A DNA stretch of 64,000 nt from a virus: positions 1 to 64,000 of IMG/VR virus record IMGVR_UViG_3300024520_000055. One strand, written 5' to 3'. Positions 36,501-45,468 of the stretch are shown here, piece by piece. Each line of letters opens with the position of its first letter. Within the stretch, counting starts at the first letter, position 1. The position numbers and the translations under genes are program-made. The notes under the pieces are model-generated. The model ran no database searches. It saw nothing but the letters and a program-made list of their open reading frames with translations, and was not told the DNA's origin.

Positions 36501-38204
36501 GCGACAGACCAGGAGTACGATATCGCGTTCCACTCGGCACTTGGGCTGATGGCGGCCGAGATCGTCGGGTGCGAGGGAGGAAGAGAACTCACCCCGGTAG
36601 GCGGCTTCGGCGTGCACAACGGAATCAACTTCGTCGCCAAAACCGTGCATCACGCAGGGCCGCTGACCTTTATTATCCCCGCGGGAGGCCCCTTCGGGGA
36701 AATGTGGGCGTTCGCTGCTTGCATGCGTGACAATCACTTCGACATCATCCAGCAGTTCGAAGACGAAACGGCCTCAACGAACGTGACCATTGGTGCCTTC
36801 TTGCCCTCGTTCTCTGCTGTGTGGCTGGACCCCGCTTTCAGAGCGCTCGCGCTCGAAGAGCCGGTCTCCACCATTGACGGGGCACCGTATGTCTATGGGA
36901 TGCACTCGTCGGGAATGGTGTACGAGAACAACCAGCTTTCCCTTGCGGGCGTGACGACTTCGGGCCTCTACATCTCGGCAAACTACGTTGTCCTCGGAGC
37001 CAATTGGCTGCGCCGCATGGGACTCGACAACCTTCCCGGAGGGCCTCCGGCTATCGGAGACTCCCCGGTCAACTACATCTCGGTGCGCGACAACTTTGTT
37101 CGCGGCATCCGAACTGACGACTACAACGGCGCATCCAATGCCTCTGCGCATTACACGGTAGCAGCAAGTGCTGGAGGTGGCCTCAACAAGTGGGCCGATC
37201 CGGGCGGGGACAGCCTTTATTGGATGTGCGTAGGAGTCATCTCTCATAACTACGGGTTCCCGCTGCTTTCCCCGGGACCTTTCGACTCACACACCCCGAG
37301 TGGGTATTCCCAAAGGATCATTCGCGATAGCGACATTGCGGCGCTGACATTGGACGACGACTTCTGGGATGACAGCCGAATGAAATCTGTCAGCCTCGAC
37401 TACGAACTCGAACCGGAAGTAGCAGGACGAAGGAACACGGTCCTCATTGGAGGAGGAACGGGCAGGACGCTGGATCTTCCGCCGGATGCCCCCGACGGGA
37501 CGTCATTCATCATCAAGGCTATTTCGGCAGGCCCACACACAATCGACTGCGACCCGCTCTCAGGTGGAACCATCAAGTTCGAGGATGGGGTGACCACCAC
37601 TCTGGCAAACGACGCGGTCAACGACATCATCGAGGTCATCCGGGAAGGTGACCGTTGGTACGTCTTGAACGTCGTCGGATGGGGATTGACCGCCTTCGAT
37701 ATCACGGTGCAGGAAGATGGCAGCAACATCCCGAACACGCCACACTCCACGCTAAACTTCACACAAGGAGTCCTTGCGGAGGACGGGGGCGCCGGGGTGG
37801 CGACCATTCTCGGCAGTCTGATCAAACAGGGTTCGAGTGTCTTGGCCTCCGACACGACGACTACTTCGGGTACTCCGGTTACGCTGCACTCATTTAGCTA
37901 CACGAAGCTGAGGGCCGATTCACTTCTCATGGTCATTGCCATCGTTTCGGCCAGCAATGACAACAATGACAAGTGGATTCGTTTTCGGCTGCTCATCGGG
38001 GCTAGTGTTGAGTGCGGTGCGGCCATTGTGGGCAAGGCTAACGAGGGCAATTGCGCAACGCTGATCACAGTAGCGTCAGGTCTTGCTGCTGGGTCGCACA
38101 CGCTTCTGGTTGATTGGGCAACAGAGGCCAATACTGCACAGTGTCAGCCTGCTACAACGGACTACGAGGAGTGCAAAATCTTTGCACTGGAAATTTTGAT
38201 CTGA
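33516..38204 (+). CDS. Tailspike/tail fibre with beta-helix
   Basis: A 1,562-residue protein. The first 650 residues are probably a virion-attachment and neck part. From about residue 665 the pattern YGDSATVINAAVATARSRG, VFLMPGEYTI, then VDAPDIDFIGIGSEDN is the entry of a pectate-lyase-type right-handed beta-helix as in phage tailspikes, continuing with short Asn/Gly/Asp-rich rungs to about 1,250. The C-terminal 300 residues form a separate beta-rich unit, perhaps receptor binding or trimerisation. Depolymerase activity is possible; catalytic residues cannot be assigned. It has its own control region. Confidence 0.75.
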   Translation: MTRDFIKFEEGNDTGDNLSESIAPVEAGDAASPQDQNRPLDVLRARTEVLRAACDNALFLAAEDRALAITCPGALHWGGPFDPTLAPVADEDALDGYTGRIGIGGDLHVVSLTTPNSTIFSSLQHTDIKFTTRKTAADGGRQVSIEIEDTTDVSVLTLTVTGTPKRHLLIQFDSGTSTPTVQEVFDALTDTADSAFNAEASALILPEITGTAGNPILELSKIYLVPGWDFEYHVIHKGVLDAFFNIDDNRLAEGDNLCLRFNTLLDRRQSLKDGTPSDGISVSPVTEPTVTETALVVGRNDTSHLENAIPLAKVDGGNLVLMNGVPLRPGHFWAPEGAQFSDSVSHTAREIHVRTVTLATFEISGGTIPKRHLLRTYLNTPRKRALKGNVVIIAGGAYYVEGQHFVVDSYRDSILQLVEFASAMGNVYFREMPDIAENLGASAATMGPPAALIGLDTRFFERHPDRDRMIDVQSALERLVITAVTVAEAAALSSRLEEVLGVYYSPIAGGRTVLNMGSLTGVRRMQAPTEMQTQYWQEYSGTRPNLWELGGRVLSPKQYGIVADGEALTDVGTLVPSGAFPIPSDLSATEQDFGANWATQGKPGTVDLATQIAAIQFGEAISGNALADKWRALVTSGSKALALTELRDYPMPVTVSPTGSRSFGLHNATHYGDSATVINAAVATARSRGLHQVFLMPGEYTIDAAVDAPDIDFIGIGSEDNRPIVVFDSSNMLSASFTGAFAALRLNNARNLNFAFKSNGTSSPNLHGIFETDANLISCIGVRNWVKECSFTSYDLRTNQTDLLNGGVSNGETVIFRQISAIIGDRYKSTAAPSGFMRADTVFGLFFPKVQDCFFLGMFMGIPTYSGTHASRAFIDLGAEEGDSYIAGWECSWYHQAMIGGFWDLDWLSSGTESDMRCFPLDLVNCGFVTCGVVIDSDEPPAAGSPTNPFEVDLDAGPAVAIQGMSIMAMARRVHQCTFRDVLINNRCEQIPGNPATDQEYDIAFHSALGLMAAEIVGCEGGRELTPVGGFGVHNGINFVAKTVHHAGPLTFIIPAGGPFGEMWAFAACMRDNHFDIIQQFEDETASTNVTIGAFLPSFSAVWLDPAFRALALEEPVSTIDGAPYVYGMHSSGMVYENNQLSLAGVTTSGLYISANYVVLGANWLRRMGLDNLPGGPPAIGDSPVNYISVRDNFVRGIRTDDYNGASNASAHYTVAASAGGGLNKWADPGGDSLYWMCVGVISHNYGFPLLSPGPFDSHTPSGYSQRIIRDSDIAALTLDDDFWDDSRMKSVSLDYELEPEVAGRRNTVLIGGGTGRTLDLPPDAPDGTSFIIKAISAGPHTIDCDPLSGGTIKFEDGVTTTLANDAVNDIIEVIREGDRWYVLNVVGWGLTAFDITVQEDGSNIPNTPHSTLNFTQGVLAEDGGAGVATILGSLIKQGSSVLASDTTTTSGTPVTLHSFSYTKLRADSLLMVIAIVSASNDNNDKWIRFRLLIGASVECGAAIVGKANEGNCATLITVASGLAAGSHTLLVDWATEANTAQCQPATTDYEECKIFALEILI

Positions 38205-38217
38205 GCTGGAGGTAGAG

Positions 38218-38787
38218 ATGCCGCCTACCAATTATCAGTATTCCATCGCGGATGACACGCCGGATGGATCGGTGGATTCCTCTCGAATGTTGGTCGAGAT
38301 CGGTAATGCCGACATCGATACAGATTTTCAGCGGATTGACACCGTTGGAGATGTGCTCGACATCTGGTTTGTGGATGCGTTGTCCGGGGCCGAAGAGACG
38401 ACGCTGAACGGCTTGGTAGCTGCCCACAACTTCTTGGCTGCTGTGAAGGCCAAGAAGTTCGCAGCGATTGACGTGCGGACTGTGGAGCTGATCGAGACGG
38501 GTTACACATTCAACGGCAAGAAGTTCAGCCTTTCGCTCCCAGCGCAGATCAGGACAATGGGAATCCATCAGGTGCGCGACAACCCGGCGGTCGTCTACCC
38601 GATCAAGTGGAACACACGGGACGACGACGAGGCGGTCGATGTTCCTGACAGCGCTACAGTCGACGGAATGTATCTGACTGGACTCGGTACCTACCGTGCA
38701 CACGTTGACGGGGGGACAACGCTAAAGGATCTGGTACGTGCGGCAACAACGATCGCCGAGGTCGAAGCCGTCGTGGATCCAAGATGA
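38218..38787 (+). CDS. DUF4376-like accessory tail protein
   Basis: A 189-residue protein. The C-terminal half has the layout of the DUF4376-type phage domain: AAIDVRTVELIETGYTFNGKKFSLS, aromatic-poor strands, then TLKDLVRAATTIAEVEAV. Such proteins follow tail fibre genes and may act in fibre assembly or be minor virion parts. It lies 13 bases after the tailspike gene. Confidence 0.55.
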   Translation: MPPTNYQYSIADDTPDGSVDSSRMLVEIGNADIDTDFQRIDTVGDVLDIWFVDALSGAEETTLNGLVAAHNFLAAVKAKKFAAIDVRTVELIETGYTFNGKKFSLSLPAQIRTMGIHQVRDNPAVVYPIKWNTRDDDEAVDVPDSATVDGMYLTGLGTYRAHVDGGTTLKDLVRAATTIAEVEAVVDPR

Positions 38788-39305
38788 CCGACATCCGCAT
38801 CGTCTTCACGACCGATAACGCCTGGTACTCCAGGCTGATACGCTCCATCACACGGAGCAAGGTCAGCCACGTCCTGGTCTCGTTTTACTCTCCCTGCCTG
38901 GGCAAGGTTGTGGCAATGCACGCGACGCCGACAGGGTATGTGGTCGAGCCCTGGAAACGCATCGTGGCGACGCGGCGTGTCGTGGCCATGTATCGCTGTA
39001 CTATCCCGCTGGATGACGCGGTCAAGGATCTGGCTGAGTGGCTCGGCACGCGCTACAACTACGCGGGTGTTTTTGGGGCAGCCATTCAGGCTATTGCGGC
39101 TCTCTTCGGACGCCGTATCCGCAATCCACTCAACGATGCGCGTAAGTTGTACTGTAGCGAAGCAATCGTCAGGCTGGTCCAGTTTCCCCCTGTGCCGCGA
39201 AGCGTGGTGCTCGTTCCGGAAAGCACGAGTCCGGAGAGGCTCCTCAGCAAATACATCAACGTAGAAAGGAAGCTCTTTCCCAAGGTCCCCAGAGAGGCTG
39301 CGTAA
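38784..39305 (+). CDS. YiiX-like permuted NlpC/P60 papain-fold protein
   Basis: A 173-residue protein. SHVLVSFYSP, then AMHATPTGYVVEPW, and later LYCSEAIVRLVQ match the order of permuted NlpC/P60 (YiiX/YebB-like) domains, in which the catalytic His precedes the Cys; here His29 and the Cys of the YCSE motif are the candidates. Members cleave amide or ester bonds in peptidoglycan or lipids. Next to two membrane proteins, it could be part of a lysis group. A membrane-hugging stretch GVFGAAIQAIAALFG lies in between. Confidence 0.6.
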   Translation: MTDIRIVFTTDNAWYSRLIRSITRSKVSHVLVSFYSPCLGKVVAMHATPTGYVVEPWKRIVATRRVVAMYRCTIPLDDAVKDLAEWLGTRYNYAGVFGAAIQAIAALFGRRIRNPLNDARKLYCSEAIVRLVQFPPVPRSVVLVPESTSPERLLSKYINVERKLFPKVPREAA

Positions 39306-39670
39306 TGCCCACACTCTTGGCCAAACTTGCCGCTGCGACCAAGAACGCCAAACCCTACTGGCGTTGGTTTCTGGCAGCGCTTCTCTTTGTCCTGGTTCTT
39401 TTGGCTGCGTACGTTATCTGGCGCAAGCTAGAACGTCTCCGGCAGCTCGAGAACGAGCACGCGGTGCTCAAGGAGAAGCTGAAGCACGACCAGATCAAGT
39501 CCAAGCTCGTAACCAATGCCGAAGAGCGCAAGAAACTCCAGGGCCAAATCGAAGCCCTGGAGAAAAAAGAAGAGAGCATCACGAAGAAGATAGAGATCGA
39601 GAAGGAAACGTCCAAGGCGCTCCAAGATAGCATTGCCAAGGCCAAGTCCTGGAAGGACCTGGAAGCATGA
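39305..39670 (+). CDS. N-terminal anchor plus coiled coil, i-spanin-like
   Basis: A 121-residue protein. A single transmembrane helix (about 20-40, FLAALLFVLVLLAAYVIW) is followed by a Lys/Glu-rich helix to the end, with the heptad pattern of a coiled coil. This is the layout of inner-membrane spanins (Rz), though also of other phage membrane proteins. It overlaps the next membrane protein by four bases. No o-spanin lipobox is visible nearby. Confidence 0.5.
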   Translation: MPTLLAKLAAATKNAKPYWRWFLAALLFVLVLLAAYVIWRKLERLRQLENEHAVLKEKLKHDQIKSKLVTNAEERKKLQGQIEALEKKEESITKKIEIEKETSKALQDSIAKAKSWKDLEA

Positions 39671-40167
39671 AATACGTGACGCCTCTCCTGATTGCCTACC
39701 TGGTTCCGTTCCTGGCATTGGCCGCGGACAAACCGCTGTCCCTCGAGAAGTTCTCACTCATCCCGAAGTGGGTGGAGTGTCCCGTCACGGAACGCGACCC
39801 TGACAGCGATAAAGGCTACGTTTGTTACGATTTCAACGCAGCACAGTCCCTCCTCACAATCGAGGCCGAGGCAATCGGTTGGCACAACATCAACCTGCAA
39901 CTCAACCTGAAGGTGAAGAACCTAGACGAGCAGATTGTCCACTACAGGGGCATGTCAGTTAGTCTGGAAGGTGACGTCAAACGCCTGACCGAAGGTTACA
40001 GCGGGGCGATGAAGATCATTACGGAGACCGCGGACCGGGCTCGTCGGGCGGAGAAGCGAGACGCTCTTGGGGGAGCCCTGCCTTGGCTTGTCGCCGCAGC
40101 TGCATTGCTGCTCGTAGGGGGTTTCCTTGCTGGGTGGTTTGGGAACCAGGAGGCAGCCAAACCCTGA
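39667..40167 (+). CDS. Exported protein with C-terminal membrane anchor
   Basis: A 166-residue protein. The N-terminal MKYVTPLLIAYLVPFLALAA is a good signal peptide with an AxA-like cleavage site. Two cysteines in the first 60 mature residues could form a disulfide. A long amphipathic helix follows, then a transmembrane segment at about 136-158. Coupled to the preceding coiled-coil protein, the two may form an envelope complex in lysis or superinfection exclusion. No known family is assigned. Confidence 0.55.
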   Translation: MKYVTPLLIAYLVPFLALAADKPLSLEKFSLIPKWVECPVTERDPDSDKGYVCYDFNAAQSLLTIEAEAIGWHNINLQLNLKVKNLDEQIVHYRGMSVSLEGDVKRLTEGYSGAMKIITETADRARRAEKRDALGGALPWLVAAAALLLVGGFLAGWFGNQEAAKP

Positions 40168-40549
40168 TCCCCTTGACCTCCATGGTCTGGTGTCCGTGCT
40201 TCGCGTTGAACTTCCGAAGCCCCGTTACGCAGACCTCCTGCTTTCTCACTTTCCCGCGTAAATAGGTCACGTAGCCCTTGCCCCAGCATTGCTTACAGTT
40301 GGAGCCACAACACGCGCCGATGTCCGCAAATACTACAGGGCGCAGGGTGTCGTCGGGAGCGGCATCGAGGAGGTCCGGGATCTCCGGAACCTCTGCCAGA
40401 CAGGTACTCTTCTCGGTGGCGCGGCCAGTGGTGATAGGAACAGTAGGAGCGTCCGCAGGATAGACGTTCCCTACATGTTGAACGGCTTTTTGGAACGGGG
40501 TTTCTTCGGATTTGGCTTCAGGATCTTCCGTATCACTTCCGCTTCGCAT
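40019..40549 (-). CDS. Putative zinc protein with DnaJ-like CxxCWGKG knuckle
   Basis: A 176-residue protein with GGAG five bases before its ATG. The centre has CCGSNCKQCWGKGYVT, resembling the CxxCxGxG repeats of DnaJ zinc knuckles, and a further Cys follows. The N-terminal half is acidic and disordered. The last 50 codons overlap the end of the plus-strand exported-protein gene on the other strand, and the start overlaps the RuvC gene, to which it is probably coupled. Function unknown. Confidence 0.55.
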   Translation of the reverse strand: MRSGSDTEDPEAKSEETPFQKAVQHVGNVYPADAPTVPITTGRATEKSTCLAEVPEIPDLLDAAPDDTLRPVVFADIGACCGSNCKQCWGKGYVTYLRGKVRKQEVCVTGLRKFNAKHGHQTMEVKGIRVWLPPGSQTTQQGNPLRAAMQLRRQAKAGLPQERLASPPDEPGPRSP

Positions 40550-41058
40550 CTCTTCTCCCTCGTTGATCTCCCCAGATCACATCCTTCTGCTATCAGAGCT
40601 AGCGCAAAAGCATCGGAGGTGTCAAGCGAGGTTGGGACGGTTCCCGTGATCTCCACCACCGCATCCCGCACATGCTCCTTTTTAGCCCCGCCGTTCCCCG
40701 CGGCAAACAGCTTCAACTGGGAAGGGGCCACGTCAACGTAGGGCACCTCTGCAACCGCGCAGGCTAGCCTCACGGCGCCCCCAACTTCGCCCGCAGCGAA
40801 CGGACGGTAGGCTGCCTCGGTCGCATAGCTCTCGATGGCAACAAGCACGGGGCGTTCTGCGCGCAGGAGGGCCAGCAGGCCCGCATAGATTTTACGCAGG
40901 CGGTCTCCGTCGCTTCCCCCAGGAACGGGCGTGGCTCGGACCTCCATCTGAAGCCGGATCTCCCCGTTCTTCCAGACCGCTAGTCCCGTGCAAGTGTACG
41001 AGGGATCCACGCCCACATAAGCCTGCCCACGATTGGTTGCCCGCGCTCCCTCGTTCAT
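40471..41058 (-). CDS. RuvC-like Holliday-junction resolvase
   Basis: A 195-residue protein with RNase H-fold resolvase motifs: VGVDPSYTCTGLAVW (first acidic residue), VAIESYAT (second), and a C-terminal LDTSDAFALALIAEG holding the last acidic pair. The segment VAPSQLKLFAAGNGGAKKEHV matches the RuvC loop and helix that ends in a basic patch. It would cleave branched replication intermediates before packaging. The ATG at 41058 is favoured over an upstream ATG that lies inside the divergent gene's start. It is divergent from the neighbouring virion gene. Confidence 0.85.
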   Translation of the reverse strand: MNEGARATNRGQAYVGVDPSYTCTGLAVWKNGEIRLQMEVRATPVPGGSDGDRLRKIYAGLLALLRAERPVLVAIESYATEAAYRPFAAGEVGGAVRLACAVAEVPYVDVAPSQLKLFAAGNGGAKKEHVRDAVVEITGTVPTSLDTSDAFALALIAEGCDLGRSTREKRCEAEVIRKILKPNPKKPRSKKPFNM

Positions 41059-41104
41059 AGTATTCTTTCTACCCGAGACCTCTGCGAAAGGCAAAGGGAA
41101 CGCC

Positions 41105-44100
41105 ATGAGCTTAGACTTCAGTCCCGGTGTCTTCCTCTCGATCTACGGGGACATCGTTCCAGACGGCCCGCGACTTGTGCTCTCGACGCGGGTGACCTAC
41201 CCGCGCAAGATCGGAGAGCTCTTTCTGTTCAGGTTCCCGTTCACAATGCCTTCCGTGCGTCCCACTGCACAGAATGTGCAGTACTACTACAAGGATATTC
41301 TGGCACGCATTACACGCGCAGAAGAGATGCGCAGGTACCCCACCAACCAGGCCCTCACGCTACGATCGGAAACCCTGCGAGCATCCGGCTACGGGCCCGA
41401 CGGAACTACGGTTCCGGAGTGGGGTGACTTCATCCGGATCCTGATGCCTGCCCCGTTCTCCCCAGAACCTTTCGTGCCGCAACAAGCAGGTCCCAATGCA
41501 ATCCCGTATGAGTCCGACACAATGCGCGTCATGGGACAGGAGCTCGATGACGACAGCTTGCAGCGCATCTACTCAGGAAACTTCTTCCGCCGTTCGCGCG
41601 CTCCCCGAGAATGGGAACGTGGCTATCAGCGAATCGATCAGGTGTCGTTCGTAGGAGACAAGTTCGGATTTCCTGGGGGCTATTCCGTGGTCTCCCTTAT
41701 CGATCTTCGAGAGTCTGCCCAGGTGCCTCAGTGGGTTGCAGACAACCAGAAGATGGCCCTCCTCGGTACGGTTGCCATCGGTGCTCTGGGATCGGGTTTC
41801 GCAGCAAAGATGCACGCCAATACTCCTTGGCGTCTCACAACGTCAACGCAGCCCGAATTGGGGACGACATTCCACGACGGAATGGAGCCAGGGTTCCTGG
41901 AATTATATCCTCCCGACGAAGATGGATTTCCCGTCGAGGTTCGGGGGGTGCACGGCACCGCCAATGGCGGAGAGGGAGCTGACCGTTTCAGCATCAATCT
42001 CGACCTCACACGTTCAGACGGAGTGACCATTCCTGGTGGAGAGTTCTTCGAGCTCAGCGACAAAAACAATTTGCGCACCCTTCGCCTCACTTCCGGTGGG
42101 GGGATTCAGGGTGACTACACCATCATCGATGTCGACGATCAGATCGGCGCAACCGGGAAGTACCAGACGGCGGTCCTCGATGTCCCCTCCCCCGACAGCG
42201 GGGCATGCGACACAATCGTTGCGTCCAACCAGATCAATAACTTGTCAGGCACCATCGGAAACATCAGTGTTGGGAACACGATCACAGTCACTTCAGGTGC
42301 GGACGCAGGGTCCTACCGCGTTATCGCAGTGGGAGTTTCAACAGTCTACGTCGAAGAGTTGAATGGAATTGCTACGTCGTTTGCGACGGGTTCTGTGGGA
42401 CAAACCTACATCGTGCACGACGGAGGCCTCGACCAAAATGTCCCCTCGGTTTCCTGGGAAGTCCTTGCAGCAGATGGAGAGGTCCTCGAAGAGCTTCTTG
42501 TCAATCCGGAAAGCACGCTGACCGTATGCCGCTACATCTCGGACGCGGAGGTGTGGGTGAACGGCTTCGTGCCTCTTTCACCGTGGCGGGGAGAACTGCG
42601 TGCCATTTGGGTGGCACGTGCCTGGGTCCAAACCAACCCCACCTACAACCAACTCTCCGAAATCGACGCAACGCGCAAGAACGTCATCGAACTCGAAAAC
42701 GATCGCACCAAGACCATGTTCTTCCGCGAGTCGATGCTGGCCAGGTCAATCTTCGTCGAAGGCCCCGACTCAGAAGTAGGCGACCCAGCTCCCCTTTCTG
42801 ACTCAGCCAACGGGAGGTACCGGTTCTCGGGGTTCCAGGGAGAGGCGTCAGGCGTAGATTACTCCGGTGCCGAGGGGACGATTCAGGATACGAATCTCTA
42901 CGAGTACACGAGCCAGACAGAAAACTTTCAACAGTCGGACATCGGGACGAAGCTCACCATCCTCGGGACGGAGTACTACATCGCTGATTTTCTCTTCCTC
43001 GGAGGGCACGGGCAGGTCGCATTCATGACCAATCTGGATGGGAGTCTTCCCTCTTTCAGCTCAACCGGCGCGACCCCGTCGGCGCACACCGTCGAAGACC
43101 GTTACTACGAGGCCACACTCGAAGTTGACTTCTCCCAGAAGGTCATCAACAACCTGGGCGATCCAGACGTACTGACCGATGTCCCTTGGCGCTTCATTCC
43201 CACTGTTCCCGTCGAGTGGACTATTCATGCTCCACTTTTCGACTGGAATGCTCGTGCGATCCCAACAAGCCTAGGCGGTCTGGAGGACGGAAATCCGAAC
43301 CTTATCCCCATCGACCCCGACACGGAGGCACATCTTCTGCAAGAAGTTCCCATCATCGAGGGCAACTACTACGCGGTGGATTTCCAAATCGACGTCGAGT
43401 CTTTTTCCGAGGAGGACTTCACCAACACGGGACGCTTCCGGATAGTAGCCCCCCCGAACGGACAGCTCCTGCCAGGGACATTTCGTGACGCACACGCGAT
43501 CATCTGTCGGGGCGATCCGAATGCGCCACAGATCGTCTACGCCTACCCGGTGAACTACGATGACCCGGCATGGCAGAACAATGCGTATTCACAAGGAACC
43601 CTGGGGCAAATCGGCCTCAGTGGCAGCGTCTACGTTTTCACTAAGGACAACGGGACACAGCCAGACTTCGTGGCGGGCATGGAGGATGACTTCATCTTGC
43701 AAATTCGCACGGAGGGGCCCGCCAAGGGCATCTTCACCATTGACAACGTGTCCACGCCTCCCGACACCATCGACCTTCTCACGCTCAATGGGGAAACGTT
43801 GAATCTGTCCGGTCAGATCTGGACAGAGTTGGAGTGGGCGCTCTTCCCAGTAACCGACCCAGTGTCTGGGATCATCTCACAATCCGTCCGGTGCAGCGAC
43901 CTCCGCTGCGTGCGCCAACCTGAACCTACAGCGCCCGGCTACGTTGGGGATACCTACTTCCGTCAGGACTTCTACATTGACATCTTCCCCAGCGTCGAGG
44001 AAGCCATCAACGCTCGTGAGGCCATCAAGCGGGAGATCTCCGCACTGATGACCTCCTTCGGCGGAGAACTATCCGAGTTCGTCGTCGTCCAGGTCGAGGC

Positions 44101-44149
44101 CTACGGCCAGGTTGGAGAGGGCCTCCAGGAAGCCTTCTTCACTCCGTGA
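41105..44149 (+). CDS. Large virion protein
   Basis: A 1,014-residue protein with AAGGGAA ahead of the ATG. Predominantly beta, with Gly/Thr/Asp-rich strands (for example NLSGTIGNISVGNTITVTSG near 400-420) that look like Ig-like or fibre domains. It is followed by two coupled genes, all probably structural. The family is not recognised. Confidence 0.55.
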   Translation: MSLDFSPGVFLSIYGDIVPDGPRLVLSTRVTYPRKIGELFLFRFPFTMPSVRPTAQNVQYYYKDILARITRAEEMRRYPTNQALTLRSETLRASGYGPDGTTVPEWGDFIRILMPAPFSPEPFVPQQAGPNAIPYESDTMRVMGQELDDDSLQRIYSGNFFRRSRAPREWERGYQRIDQVSFVGDKFGFPGGYSVVSLIDLRESAQVPQWVADNQKMALLGTVAIGALGSGFAAKMHANTPWRLTTSTQPELGTTFHDGMEPGFLELYPPDEDGFPVEVRGVHGTANGGEGADRFSINLDLTRSDGVTIPGGEFFELSDKNNLRTLRLTSGGGIQGDYTIIDVDDQIGATGKYQTAVLDVPSPDSGACDTIVASNQINNLSGTIGNISVGNTITVTSGADAGSYRVIAVGVSTVYVEELNGIATSFATGSVGQTYIVHDGGLDQNVPSVSWEVLAADGEVLEELLVNPESTLTVCRYISDAEVWVNGFVPLSPWRGELRAIWVARAWVQTNPTYNQLSEIDATRKNVIELENDRTKTMFFRESMLARSIFVEGPDSEVGDPAPLSDSANGRYRFSGFQGEASGVDYSGAEGTIQDTNLYEYTSQTENFQQSDIGTKLTILGTEYYIADFLFLGGHGQVAFMTNLDGSLPSFSSTGATPSAHTVEDRYYEATLEVDFSQKVINNLGDPDVLTDVPWRFIPTVPVEWTIHAPLFDWNARAIPTSLGGLEDGNPNLIPIDPDTEAHLLQEVPIIEGNYYAVDFQIDVESFSEEDFTNTGRFRIVAPPNGQLLPGTFRDAHAIICRGDPNAPQIVYAYPVNYDDPAWQNNAYSQGTLGQIGLSGSVYVFTKDNGTQPDFVAGMEDDFILQIRTEGPAKGIFTIDNVSTPPDTIDLLTLNGETLNLSGQIWTELEWALFPVTDPVSGIISQSVRCSDLRCVRQPEPTAPGYVGDTYFRQDFYIDIFPSVEEAINAREAIKREISALMTSFGGELSEFVVVQVEAYGQVGEGLQEAFFTP

Positions 44150-44157
44150 GGTAGAGC

Positions 44158-44517
44158 ATGAGAGTTCGCATCATCTACACCCTGACCAAGACGCTCCTGG
44201 CGGACGGGACCTACAGGGTCGCTGTCCAGGTGGACTCGACCGAGGGCATTACACCCAAGATCTTCGTCCACCGGGACGGCGTGTTCGTCTCCACCGCACG
44301 GCCGGTTGACATCGAGCTCTATCCCGAAGACGCCCCCGAACAAGAGGGGGGCCTCTATCGCCGGGCGACAGGCGAAGTCATCGTGGACGATGTGTCCTCG
44401 GCCCTCTCGTCGGCCAGCGCAATAGGAGAACGCATCGACGCACTGGCCGAGCAGTACCAGGCGCAGGCAGGCGACTACGATGGTACGGAGCAGGTAGAGG
44501 TCGAGTATGGCAACTGA
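44158..44517 (+). CDS. Small predicted virion protein
   Basis: A 119-residue protein with a beta-rich first two thirds and a helical, Ala/Ser-rich C-terminus. GAGGTAGAG lies ahead of the ATG. It overlaps the next gene by 11 bases. Family unknown. Confidence 0.55.
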   Translation: MRVRIIYTLTKTLLADGTYRVAVQVDSTEGITPKIFVHRDGVFVSTARPVDIELYPEDAPEQEGGLYRRATGEVIVDDVSSALSSASAIGERIDALAEQYQAQAGDYDGTEQVEVEYGN

Positions 44518-45466
44518 AGAAGCGCGCCTTGTTCAGGACCGCAGCTCACAAATCGCGGCAGATGGGTCCCCCATTTACCAGATCATCAACACCCTGACAC
44601 ACAACGGTCCGCTGCCTGACCACGGTGTCTTCGTGTTCCTGATCGTCGACGAGGCAGATCCTTCCCAGGATACGTTCTTCCGCATTGCCGAGGTGCCCGA
44701 CCTGTCGGCATTCCTGTTCGGCCGCGACAATGCCCTCGCTGTGGGCGGCTCCTACTACAGGATCTCCAGCCTGACCGCGACCTCGTCGAGTTTCTCCGAG
44801 GCAGATGCTCTGGCAACCACGATCAAGGAGCGCGTTGACACACTGGTCGTGAGCTGGACCGCGGCATCCGAGGATTGGCTGGGCTCCGAGGCATACCTTC
44901 TTCCCACGGGAGACCCGACCCGAGAAGATACTTACAGGGACGCGTACACGGTGGCCTACAGCGCATACGTGTCGGCACTCATCTCGCGAGATGAGATCCA
45001 GGAAGACCTCGACGCCAAGAAGGCAGAGATCGAGCGCTACCGCACCCTGGCGGTCCTCGTGGAAGACATCAAGACGCGGATGGACTTCATCCTGAAAGCA
45101 GAGACCACCTACTCAACGCGGGTCTCCAGCGTGAGTTCGGCTGACTGCACGGTCCTCTCGACCATCCAGGCCTACTACATCCCCTTGGAGGAATCGATCA
45201 CGGGAGCACGCACTCCGGTTGATGAGGCGGCGCAAATCGCCGACACCGAGCAGACCACGCTCGAAGATGACCTGGCAACGCTTCTTGAGTCCTACACGAG
45301 CGCACAGAACAACGTCGAGAACACCAAGAGAACCTCGGATGCTGCCGAGGAAGCACTGGTCACCTTCTGCCCCAACATCGATGTGGTCGAGATCCAGAAC
45401 GAGGCCATCCAGGCGGTAGCGGTGGCCAGCACCCCCACCGTTTCCACGCTCGAAGTATCCTCGTAG
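44507..45466 (+). CDS. Coiled-coil virion protein
   Basis: A 319-residue protein. A beta-rich N-terminal domain of about 90 residues resembles the start of the preceding small protein, which hints at duplication. From about 90 on, it is almost entirely helical with heptads, typical of fibrous or shaft-like structures. It is the last gene of the plus-strand block and converges with the reverse-transcriptase operon. Confidence 0.55.
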   Translation: MATEEARLVQDRSSQIAADGSPIYQIINTLTHNGPLPDHGVFVFLIVDEADPSQDTFFRIAEVPDLSAFLFGRDNALAVGGSYYRISSLTATSSSFSEADALATTIKERVDTLVVSWTAASEDWLGSEAYLLPTGDPTREDTYRDAYTVAYSAYVSALISRDEIQEDLDAKKAEIERYRTLAVLVEDIKTRMDFILKAETTYSTRVSSVSSADCTVLSTIQAYYIPLEESITGARTPVDEAAQIADTEQTTLEDDLATLLESYTSAQNNVENTKRTSDAAEEALVTFCPNIDVVEIQNEAIQAVAVASTPTVSTLEVSS

Positions 45467-45468
45467 GC

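Noticed and set aside
40471-41106. Longer RuvC reading from an ATG at 41106
   Set aside because: This start lies inside the ribosome-binding region and start of the divergent gene, and the extra residues precede the first conserved strand of the RuvC fold.
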